Shown here in pieces: positions 57,017 through 64,000 of a stretch of 64,000 nt of DNA; position 1 is the stretch's first letter, and each line of letters starts with the position of its first letter. The notes beneath the pieces were generated by a model that saw only the letters and a program-made list of their open reading frames with translations, ran no database searches and was not told where the DNA came from. Origin of the DNA: Nocardia brasiliensis (GTDB lineage Bacteria > Actinomycetota > Actinomycetes > Mycobacteriales > Mycobacteriaceae); contig NZ_CP046171.1 in assembly GCF_011801125.1 (NCBI RefSeq), positions 7,440,001 through 7,504,000 of the forward strand, given 5' to 3'. Position numbers and translations under genes: made by a program.

Positions 57017-58561
57017 TCACTCGGACAGGACGCCGAGGGCGCCTTCGGCACTGCGGGCCGCGGTCAGGCAGGCGATGGTGGTGAACTGGTCGGCCAGCGG
57101 GTGACGGGCACGGGAGCGCCACTTGTGCACCGCGGCCGCGGCCTGTTCGCGCTGCGTCGCGGGTGCCGCGTCGACCGGCAGACCGAGGCGCAGGTGTGGC
57201 GCGACGCCTGAGCCGCCGATCAGACGGTGCAGCTCCGCCAGATCCTCTGGCGGCAAGGACAATTCGTCGGTACGCAGCCGCCCGAGCAACCGCAGCTCGG
57301 CGAAGCCGTGCACGTCGGCCAGCAAGGTGCGCACTCGGGGCAGCAGCGCGTCGGCCTCGCTGCCCGGGTAGGCGCTCAGCACTCGGGCAAGCGCGGTGAG
57401 TGCCGAGTGCGCCTTGAGCTGGTCGGCCCGCTGGCCGAATTGCACGTCGAGCACCGAGCGCAGCTCGTCCACCCCGCTGCGCGCAGTCAATTCCGCGGCA
57501 AGCGTGGCCGAATCACGCACCCCGAGCCGAACCAGGGTGACCGCCATCCGAATTCCGAACAGACCGAACCGCTCGGCGAGCTGCGCGCGGACCTCGGGCA
57601 GCACCGGCAACGCGATATCGGGCCGGGCGAAGCGGTCCGCGGACAGCAAAGCCACGCTCAACTCCTCGACCGGCACGCCGGCCAGCGCTTCGAACGCCGC
57701 GTACTCCTGCTGCCGCAGCGTCGCGGCCGCGAACGCGAGCAACCCCGCGACCGGAATCACCGCCTGGCACAAGCCGGTCCGCTCCAACTCCCCCGCGAAA
57801 CGCGCGGCGACCTCACGCGCGGAATGCAACGCGTCGATCCGGCCCGCGCCGATCTCGTCGGCCCGCGAGACCACGCCGACCACGCCCAGCGGGCCCGAAA
57901 CACCCGAGGCCGCACCGGTTCCCGCGCCGACCCGCTCCAGGAATCCCACATCGGCCGCGTCGAGTCTGCGCAGCAGATAGACCACCGCGTCGGCGCCGGG
58001 GAGCGCGGGCCCCGCCTCGGCCCGCGAAGACTCCGCACCCGGCGTGAGCAATCGGGCCGTACGCTGCGACACCTCCCGCGACAGCGACGAGGTGCCCGGC
58101 GTATCGATGATCGTGGTGTGCGCCAGCGCCGCCGCGGGCCATTCGACCTCCAGGTGGTCGACCTCGCGCGGGGCGGGCGTGTGCCACCGTAATCGCTCCA
58201 GGTCGAAACTCAGCCCGTGCGTGCCGCTGCCGCGGCGCACCACCACGTTGGCGCGGGCGCCGTCGCGGGCGTGCGCGGTGACGCTCGGCGTCGAGCCGTA
58301 CCGATACCAGGTGACCACCCGGGTGCACTCGGTCGCGTCGGTCGGCGCGATGTCCTGGCCGACAAGCGAATTGAGCAGCGTGGACTTGCCCGCCTTCAGC
58401 GACCCGGCCAGCGCGATGCGCAGGGGCTGGTCGAGTCGCCCCGCGCAGTCGGCGAGCAGCGCGCGCGGCTGCGGCCGGTCCGCGAGGGCCGCCCGTGCGG
58501 CGCCGACCAACCGGTGCGCCTCGGCCACGATTCCCGGTGTCGCGCCGACCTCTCGTGTCAC
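57017..58561 (-). CDS. iniC: Dynamin-like GTPase IniC
   Basis: A 514-residue GTPase: G1 AGSLKAGKSTLLN near 52-64, G3 DTPGTSS near 152-158, G4-like SRADE near 234-238, then helical domains. It lies second in the iniA-iniC pair, its GTG overlapping the iniA stop by 4 bp. In M. tuberculosis iniBAC is induced by cell-wall inhibitors (isoniazid, ethambutol); IniA was shown to be a bacterial dynamin-like membrane-fission protein and IniC is a relative. The long N-terminal P-loop and dynamin-like helices here fit that picture. Confidence 0.88.
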   Translation of the reverse strand: MTREVGATPGIVAEAHRLVGAARAALADRPQPRALLADCAGRLDQPLRIALAGSLKAGKSTLLNSLVGQDIAPTDATECTRVVTWYRYGSTPSVTAHARDGARANVVVRRGSGTHGLSFDLERLRWHTPAPREVDHLEVEWPAAALAHTTIIDTPGTSSLSREVSQRTARLLTPGAESSRAEAGPALPGADAVVYLLRRLDAADVGFLERVGAGTGAASGVSGPLGVVGVVSRADEIGAGRIDALHSAREVAARFAGELERTGLCQAVIPVAGLLAFAAATLRQQEYAAFEALAGVPVEELSVALLSADRFARPDIALPVLPEVRAQLAERFGLFGIRMAVTLVRLGVRDSATLAAELTARSGVDELRSVLDVQFGQRADQLKAHSALTALARVLSAYPGSEADALLPRVRTLLADVHGFAELRLLGRLRTDELSLPPEDLAELHRLIGGSGVAPHLRLGLPVDAAPATQREQAAAAVHKWRSRARHPLADQFTTIACLTAARSAEGALGVLSE

Positions 58562-60420
58562 GAGGCAACCGTACCGACGGGCACACCCGGCAGCGCGGCC
58601 TGCATCGCGTCGGCGTAGCTGTTCAGCTCGGCGACCGCCCGCAACTGGCGTTCCAGCACCGCGCCGCGCTCGGCCCGGCGGGCATGCGCCATGCTCGCCG
58701 CCTCCTGTGCGGCGCGCAGCGAGTCATCGATCGAGCGCAGGCTCCGCTCGGCGATGCCCGCGTAGTGATCGCGCAGCGCGCGGTGGATGCGATGCAACCG
58801 ATCCTTCGATTCCTTGGCCGTGTGGAAGGCGACATCGTCGACGAAGCGGCGCACGGCGGCCTTCGCCTCATTGCGGCGGCGGCCGAGCCTGGCCTGCTTG
58901 TCGTCGCGGAAGGCCTTGCCGCCCACCACGAGCCCGGCGCCGATGGACAGCGGATTCAGCAGTGCGAGCCCGGCGAAGGTGCTGGCGAGCCCGACCATCA
59001 GCACGCCGCCGTAGGACCCGCGCATGCCGACCAGCAGCTTGCTGCCGAAACCGATGTCGGGCTCCAGCTCCGCGAGGGTGCCCGCGCCCGCGTGGCCGCC
59101 TTCGGTGGCGTCCGTGCGGACCGCGGGCAGCTCGACGGCACCGAGCTCGGTGAAGTGCTCGGCCACGCGCTCGGCCAGCTGCCGTGCTCGCGCGTGCGTC
59201 CACAGCAGGTTGTCGCCGATCGCGGTATCGATGGTGCCGGTGAGGTATTCGGCGATCCGGTCCCAGTGCCTGCCCGGGTCGTGCCCGTCGATCCATTCCT
59301 CGGTGGTTCTGGCGATGCCGCGCAACCGATCCCGCAGATCGTGATCGATATCGCCTGCCAGGTCGGTGATCCCGTCCGCCAGCGTCTGCTGCCACGCCGC
59401 GGTACGCCGTTGCAATTCCTGAGCCGCCGCGCGCGCCGCCCGCAGTTCCCGGACCGCGGCGGCACCGCGCGCCGGATCGCGGACCGCGACCAGTTCGCTG
59501 CCCAGCGCCAGCGCCAAATGCTCGGCCGCCGAGCGGATATCGCGCGCCACCGCTGCCCGGGTGGCGAGCTGGTCGCGGGCCACCACCTCCTCGCGCAGGA
59601 ACTGGTAGAGCGGCCCGAACCCGGACTCGAGGCCGAGCTGGCGGTCCTGCGACCGCAACGCGTGACCGCGCAGCAGCGACGACACCGCGAGCATCGGCAC
59701 CTGGACACCGGCCCTGGCCAGATGCGCGCGATCGGCCTCGTATACCTGTCGCCAATGCGGATAGAGGTCGGTCTTGGTGACCAGAAGCGCCACCGTGGGG
59801 CACAATTCGCGGACCTGGCGCAGGAAGGCGAGCTCGGGCTCGGTGAGTTCGGTGGACGCGTCGGTGAGCACAAGCACCGCGTCGGCGGCGGGCACCATGC
59901 CCAGGACGCTTGCCGCGTAAGAACTTCCGTGTCCGCCGACACCCGGGGTGTCGACCAGGACGATGCCGTCGGCAAGCAGCGGGTTCGGCACCTCGAGTTC
60001 CACTCGCAGGATCCGGCGCCCCTGCGCGAGCGGGGACCGCGCGGTGAGACCGCCGATGTCCGCGATCGGCACCGCGACCCGGGACTGTGGGCCGCCACCG
60101 TCGCCGCCTGGCGCGGCGAGCACCAACTCCGCCTTCGGCGCTGGACCGTGCGCGAGCACCGTAGTGATGGTGGTGGTCACGCCGTCGCCCACCGGGCAGA
60201 TCTCCAGATCGAGCAGTGCGTTGACGAATCGACTCTTGCCCTGATCCAGCAGTCCGGCGACGACGATGCGCCGCCGCGGGTCCCGGACCCGCTCGGCCGC
60301 CGCCTCCAGGCGGCCGACCAGATCGGTGCGCCCCGCGGCCCGCGCCGCCGCGATGGTTTCGCCGAGTACCGCGAGCAGCGGTACCGCCGGTGCGGTGGCG
60401 TTCGGTGTTGGCGTCCCCAT
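58558..60420 (-). CDS. iniA: Dynamin-like GTPase IniA
   Basis: A 620-residue dynamin-family protein: G1 GLLDQGKSRF (56-65), G3 DTPGVGG (157-163), G4 TKTD (215-218), stalk helices, a hydrophobic insert near 475-520 (GGVLMVGLASTFAGLALLN, then SIGAGLVVGGKAF) that probably embeds in the membrane as a paddle, and a long coiled C-terminus. The ATG at 60420 fits the length of the mycobacterial protein (about 640). It lies between iniB-like and iniC genes, so isoniazid/envelope-stress-induced expression is expected by analogy, not shown here. Confidence 0.9.
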   Translation of the reverse strand: MGTPTPNATAPAVPLLAVLGETIAAARAAGRTDLVGRLEAAAERVRDPRRRIVVAGLLDQGKSRFVNALLDLEICPVGDGVTTTITTVLAHGPAPKAELVLAAPGGDGGGPQSRVAVPIADIGGLTARSPLAQGRRILRVELEVPNPLLADGIVLVDTPGVGGHGSSYAASVLGMVPAADAVLVLTDASTELTEPELAFLRQVRELCPTVALLVTKTDLYPHWRQVYEADRAHLARAGVQVPMLAVSSLLRGHALRSQDRQLGLESGFGPLYQFLREEVVARDQLATRAAVARDIRSAAEHLALALGSELVAVRDPARGAAAVRELRAARAAAQELQRRTAAWQQTLADGITDLAGDIDHDLRDRLRGIARTTEEWIDGHDPGRHWDRIAEYLTGTIDTAIGDNLLWTHARARQLAERVAEHFTELGAVELPAVRTDATEGGHAGAGTLAELEPDIGFGSKLLVGMRGSYGGVLMVGLASTFAGLALLNPLSIGAGLVVGGKAFRDDKQARLGRRRNEAKAAVRRFVDDVAFHTAKESKDRLHRIHRALRDHYAGIAERSLRSIDDSLRAAQEAASMAHARRAERGAVLERQLRAVAELNSYADAMQAALPGVPVGTVAS

Positions 60421-60472
60421 CGCGGACTCGACCTCTTTCGGTTGGGCGGAACGGTTTTCAGCGGGGCGGTGA

Positions 60473-62101
60473 TCAGTGCAGCAACGCGTCGCCACCCAGA
60501 TCGGTGCCCCCGGTGCCGTCGAGACCCGCGTCCGCGTGCGTGCCGGCGAACAGTCCGGTGTTCGCCGAGCTGTCCAGCCCCGAACCGAACGCGCTCGACA
60601 CATCCAGTGCTGACCAGGCATTCGCCGTGCTGCCGACAGTTCCGTCGATGCCGGCCCCGGTGTCCACCGCACCGTGCGCGGCGGAGTCGAGCGAACCACC
60701 CAGTCCCGCAGAAGAATCCAGCGCACCATGCGCGGCGCCGCCGAGGCCGGTGTCCACACCGCCGCTGAGGTTGCCACCCGCATCGACTGAGCTGTTGAGC
60801 GCGCCACCCGAGTTCACCGCGCCGCCGAGCGAACCACCCAGATTCGCACCAGCATCCACCGCGCTGCCGAGATTCCCAACGGCATCCACCGTGTTGCCCA
60901 GCAAACCACCAAGGCTCCCACCGGCGTCCACCGTGCTGCCAAGCGAACTCCCAAGGCTCCCACCGGCGTCCACCGCGCTGCAAAGGTTTCCACCAGCGTC
61001 CACAGCGCCGCCGAGCGAGCCGCCAAGGCTCCCCACGGCATCCACCGTGTCGCCCAGCGAGCTACCAAGATTTCCACCGGCATCCACCGCACCGCCGAGT
61101 GAACCGCCCAGTCCGGCAGTGGTATTCACCGCGCCGTCGAATCCGGAGGACAGGTCGGCACCCAGCCCGGTGGCCGAGCCGATGCTCGTGGACAGTCCCG
61201 TCTCCAGCCCGGTCGCCGCCTGCGCACCCGCGTCCAGTCCGGCACCGAGCCCGGTTTCCAGACCGGTGCCCACCTGCGCGCCCGCGCTGACGGCGCGGTC
61301 GAGTCCGGCCGAGAGTCCGCCGCCGAGACCGGCGCCCGCGTCGGTGACCGCACCGAGGCTCGAGCCCAGACCGGTCGCCAGGTCAGCACCGAGGTCGGCG
61401 CCCGCGCCGAGCGAGCCGTCGAGACCGGCGGACAGATCGGTCGCGGCATGCGCGGCGCCTTGCAGACTCGAATTCAGATCCGCGCCGAGCCTGCTCTCCA
61501 GTCCGGCGGACAGGCTCGTCTCCAGGCCCGTGCCGACCTGCAACGCGCTGTTCACCGCGCTCTGCAGTCCCGTGCCGAGATCGGCACCCACCTGCACGCC
61601 CGCGCCGAGGCCGGACACCGCCCGTGCACCCGTGTCGAGCGCGCCGCCGACCGCGTCGGCCAGCTCGGCGCCCGCGGTGGCGGCCGTCTGCAGCCCGGTC
61701 TGCAATCCCGTGCCGAGGTTCGCGCCGAGCTGCAGTCCGGTGCCGATCGCGGTGTCCAGGCCCGCGCCGAGATCGATGTCGGCCTGCCCCCCGAGATCGA
61801 TGCCGAGACCGGCGTTCAACCCGGCGTTCGCGGCCGCGGCGGCGCCGACGGCACCCACCGCGCCGAGCCCGGCGGCGGCACCGGTCTGGGCGCCCGCGGC
61901 GACGATCGCGGACAGCTGCGAGCCACCCGCGACCAGTGCCGACTCGGCGACCATCGGGGCGACGGCGGCGATGTCCTCCGGTGTCACCGTGGGCAATCCC
62001 GCGGCCACGAGCGCCTGCGCCGGGTTGGCGCAGTAGCCGACCGCGGCCTCATGATCGCGAAGCAAATTCAGGATGAACTCGAGAATCGCGTTGGGTGTCA
62101 T
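60473..62101 (-). CDS. iniB: IniB-like long Gly/Ala/Leu repeat protein
   Basis: A 542-residue protein. An IniB N-terminal domain (first about 60 residues: NAILEFILNLLRDHEAAVGY, then NPAQALVAAGLPTVTPEDI) is followed by a very long Gly-, Ala-, Asp-, Leu- and Ser-rich region built of short units such as DAGGSLGSSLGSTV and TGLETGLGAGLDAG. Exact DNA repeats of 25 bp with 42-bp period occur within it. Mycobacterial IniB is also Gly-rich and thought to be surface-associated, but is of different repeat type. No signal peptide is visible. The ATG at 62101 lies 9 nt after CAGGAG; a second ATG at 62110 sits on the site itself. Confidence 0.85.
   Translation of the reverse strand: MTPNAILEFILNLLRDHEAAVGYCANPAQALVAAGLPTVTPEDIAAVAPMVAESALVAGGSQLSAIVAAGAQTGAAAGLGAVGAVGAAAAANAGLNAGLGIDLGGQADIDLGAGLDTAIGTGLQLGANLGTGLQTGLQTAATAGAELADAVGGALDTGARAVSGLGAGVQVGADLGTGLQSAVNSALQVGTGLETSLSAGLESRLGADLNSSLQGAAHAATDLSAGLDGSLGAGADLGADLATGLGSSLGAVTDAGAGLGGGLSAGLDRAVSAGAQVGTGLETGLGAGLDAGAQAATGLETGLSTSIGSATGLGADLSSGFDGAVNTTAGLGGSLGGAVDAGGNLGSSLGDTVDAVGSLGGSLGGAVDAGGNLCSAVDAGGSLGSSLGSTVDAGGSLGGLLGNTVDAVGNLGSAVDAGANLGGSLGGAVNSGGALNSSVDAGGNLSGGVDTGLGGAAHGALDSSAGLGGSLDSAAHGAVDTGAGIDGTVGSTANAWSALDVSSAFGSGLDSSANTGLFAGTHADAGLDGTGGTDLGGDALLH
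60909..60975 (-). repeat. 25-bp direct repeat with 42-bp period inside iniB
   Basis: CCAAGGCTCCCACCGGCGTC plus CACCG occurs at 60909-60933 and again at 60951-60975. The period is 42 bp, that is 14 codons, so the unit is in frame and tandemly repeated within the coding region. Similar diverged copies extend over about 60800-61100. Confidence 0.75.
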
Positions 62102-62224
62102 CGGAAACATCTCCTGAGAGCTGGCGGACCTTCACGATCCGCGTCGTTGGAATGAATTTCACGCTAGGGGCGCAACTCGTTACGCGGAACGGGGCAGGCC
62201 CCTACTGCTCCCTCGGCGCGGCCG

Positions 62225-62269
62225 TTAGGGGCGGGGTCGGCATTAGGGGAATTTCCCCGCGAGTTCCCC
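62225..62269. promoter_or_regulatory. Operator-like repeats in the iniB/Hsp70-like divergent region
   Basis: The 294-bp gap between iniB and the Hsp70-like gene carries two TTAGGGG copies (62225-62231, 62243-62249; 18-bp spacing), a perfect GGGGAATTTCCCC palindrome (62246-62258) and a further TTCCCC 11 bp after the palindrome's own (62264-62269). The 11-bp phasing of half-sites suggests cooperative binding on one helix face. I see no clear promoter hexamers. Confidence 0.5.
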
Positions 62270-62395
62270 AACGCAGGTAACGGCGGACCGCCAGCTACCG
62301 AAACAACTGATGCATCGGCGTGCCCGCACTGCCTTTCGCACCCGGACTACACAGCAGCGAGACCCGACCACACAGTTTTCGAACGGGGTTCACGA

Positions 62396-64000
62396 ATGAC
62401 ACAGCGTGTGGCGCTCGGCATCACTGTCGGAGCGTCGAATTCGGTCGCCGTGGCGGCCGCGGGGGATGAACGAGACAGCGTGCGCACGCGGCCGAGCGTG
62501 CTACGGCTCAGCCCCGACGCTCCGCCCGCGCTCGGCGCCGCCGCGCACGGCAGCGCACCGCACGCCCGCGAGGTATTACTCGAAGGATTCCTGGCCAGGG
62601 TCGGCGACCCGGTCGACATGCTGGCCGAGGACGGCTCCTCGCATTCGGCCGCCGATCTCGTCGCGACCGCGGTGAATTGCCTGATGAACGAGGCGGACGC
62701 CGAAGCACGATCGACCGTGGCGTGTCACCCGGCGTGGTGGTCGGCGCACACCGTCGAGATCCAGCGCACCGCTCTGGCGCGCGCGGGCCTGGACGAGCTG
62801 ACCCTGGTACCGGAACCGCTCGCCGCCCTGCGCTGGCTCACCGCGACCCACGGTCCGCGTGCCGACGGCGCGGTCGTCGTCTACGACCTCGGCGCCACCG
62901 GTCTCACCGTCTCGGTATTGCGCACCGGCGATCATGCCGGGCTACTCGGCACACCGGCCCGGAGCACCGACATCGCCGGTGCGGAATTCGATCTGCGCAC
63001 CATGCGCTACGTGCTGGCAAACGTTACCGACGCAAATGATTTGGACCCGTTCGATCCCGCGGTGGAGCGCGAATTGGCGACATTGCGCGATCGCTGCCGA
63101 ACGGCGAAAGAAGAGCTGTCGATAAATACCGCGACGGTCGTTCGGGTGCGCTTGAATCCGGCCGACGCGCACAGCACCAATGTGCGCCTGGTCCGTGGCG
63201 AGCTGGAGGAACTGCTCCGCGCGCCGCTGCTGGCCTCGACCGAGCTGATCCGGGACGCCGTGCACCGGGCAGGCCTGGACATCGGCGACCTGGATGGCGT
63301 CCTGCTCACCGGCGGCGGTAGCGCGATACCGCTTGTCGCCGAACTGATCTCGTCCGAGTTCGGGCTTCCGGTGCTGGCCGCGCCCGCACCGGCGCAGACC
63401 AGCGCGCACGGCGCGGCGCTGCTGGCCGCCGACCGCACCGCCGCAGGCGCGGCACCCGCGTCGGCGCCCGAAGACCTGCCGACCGTGGCGCTTTCGACCA
63501 CGCCCGCGGTGGCACCTGCCTTGTCCGGCGCACCCGCGCTGCCAACGGCGGTACCCGCGCGGCGCGGTGGCAGGCGCCGGATGGCCGTCGTCGCGGGCGC
63601 GGTCGTCGTGCTCGGCCTGCTCGCCACCGGCACCGTCGCGATCGGCACCGGCATCCAGTCGAATCCGGGCACCACCGCGCCGTCGACCCCCGCACGGGCC
63701 GGTGAGGTCGCCGCGACCTTCGGCCCGGCGCCCGATGCCCCGCGCGACCCGAACACCCCGGTCGCCGTGGTGGATTCCGCGCCACCGAGCGCGACGCACG
63801 CGAAAGCCGAGGCAGGGCAACCCGCTATCCCGCCGGCCGCCGCGGTGGCCGTCGTGGACAGCCGCCCCGCCGCCGAGCAACCCCCCGCGCCGCCCGCGGA
63901 ACCCGGTGCGGCGCAACCGGCCCCGCCCGCACCGCCGCAACCGGGCCCCGCGCCCGCTCCGGCGCCGGCCCCAGCACCGCAGCAGCCGCCGCCCGCCCCC
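62396..64000 (+). CDS. Membrane-anchored Hsp70-like protein (cut by window end)
   Basis: At least 535 residues; the C-terminus is beyond the window. An Hsp70-type ATPase domain covers about 1-350: phosphate-1-like GITVGASNSVAV near 8-19 (Asp of DnaK replaced by Thr), phosphate-2-like VVYDLGATGLTV near 161-172 and adenosine-like LLTGGGSAIPLV near 302-313. No substrate-binding domain follows: instead a short linker with TVALSTTP, one transmembrane helix (about 396-418, MAVVAGAVVVLGLLATGTVA) and a Pro/Ala-rich tail outside. Such proteins are seen near envelope and secretion loci in actinobacteria. Divergent from the iniBAC-type operon. Confidence 0.8.
   Translation, partial: MTQRVALGITVGASNSVAVAAAGDERDSVRTRPSVLRLSPDAPPALGAAAHGSAPHAREVLLEGFLARVGDPVDMLAEDGSSHSAADLVATAVNCLMNEADAEARSTVACHPAWWSAHTVEIQRTALARAGLDELTLVPEPLAALRWLTATHGPRADGAVVVYDLGATGLTVSVLRTGDHAGLLGTPARSTDIAGAEFDLRTMRYVLANVTDANDLDPFDPAVERELATLRDRCRTAKEELSINTATVVRVRLNPADAHSTNVRLVRGELEELLRAPLLASTELIRDAVHRAGLDIGDLDGVLLTGGGSAIPLVAELISSEFGLPVLAAPAPAQTSAHGAALLAADRTAAGAAPASAPEDLPTVALSTTPAVAPALSGAPALPTAVPARRGGRRRMAVVAGAVVVLGLLATGTVAIGTGIQSNPGTTAPSTPARAGEVAATFGPAPDAPRDPNTPVAVVDSAPPSATHAKAEAGQPAIPPAAAVAVVDSRPAAEQPPAPPAEPGAAQPAPPAPPQPGPAPAPAPAPAPQQPPPAP

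Noticed and set aside
60800..61400. CRISPR-like spaced repeats
   Set aside because: Repeats are in frame, 42-bp period, with no unique spacers or cas genes; they are codon repeats of the IniB-like protein.
62396..64000. Second true DnaK
   Set aside because: Lacks a substrate-binding domain and has altered phosphate-1 residues plus a transmembrane helix; treated as an Hsp70-like membrane protein.

Overview
The window is about 70% GC chromosomal DNA from a mycolic-acid-containing actinobacterium, most likely Nocardia or a close relative. Supporting evidence: coenzyme F420 enzymes (Fgd and a Ddn-like protein), a dnaK-grpE-dnaJ-hspR operon with HAIR operators, an iniB-iniA-iniC operon, a fused HadA/HadB-type dehydratase, an EmbR-like SARP-FHA regulator, a SAM-IV riboswitch and many GTG starts. 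From memory, many genes correspond to the Mycobacterium tuberculosis Rv0341-Rv0408 interval (iniBAC, dnaK operon, purA, fba, dedA, GH76, pyrE, clpB, flavohaemoglobin, rhodanese-metZ, fgd1, pta) in rearranged order. No tRNA, rRNA, CRISPR array, insertion sequence or prophage was seen.

Layout. 1-5700: partial pta, a leaderless Ddn-like F420 protein, an RpiB-type isomerase, a PfpI-MarR pair with a two-palindrome operator, a HAD-IIA phosphatase and fgd. 5750-8125: SAM-IV riboswitch, a 14-codon leader ORF, rhodanese and metZ, then a small membrane protein. 8430-15840: iron-box-preceded fprA, amidohydrolase, DUF456 protein with its own 26-codon upstream ORF, methylacyl-CoA racemase, MocR regulator, ogt and a decayed alpha/beta hydrolase. 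15970-26670: a large LuxR (LAL-type) regulator, purA with a cloverleaf-like leader, an M50 protease pair, a FUSC exporter, a DUF3151 protein and a 924-residue disordered membrane protein. 26900-34800: HadAB-like dehydratase, excalibur protein, EmbR-like regulator, fba, two DedA genes, GH76, TrmH-type methylase. 34866-45360: two-component system, small membrane proteins, KAS III, pyrE, SDR, clpB. 45620-50100: quinone-oxidoreductase-like MDR and a flavohaemoglobin cluster. 50650-54764: heat-shock operon. 55192-64000: FAD oxidase, a dead HxlR fragment, iniC-iniA-iniB and a divergent membrane-anchored Hsp70-like gene cut by the window end.

Themes. Cell-envelope stress (iniBAC, Hsp70-like protein, EmbR-like FHA regulator, disordered protein with Thr-Val motifs), protein-folding stress (HspR regulon: dnaK operon and clpB) and redox or nitrosative stress (two flavohaemoglobins, a globin-less reductase, FprA, F420 enzymes) dominate. 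The best candidates for something undescribed are the ini operon plus divergent Hsp70-like protein, the cloverleaf in the purA leader, the short MSER-type leader ORFs that overlap their downstream genes by ATGA, and the expanded disordered protein near the FHA regulator.
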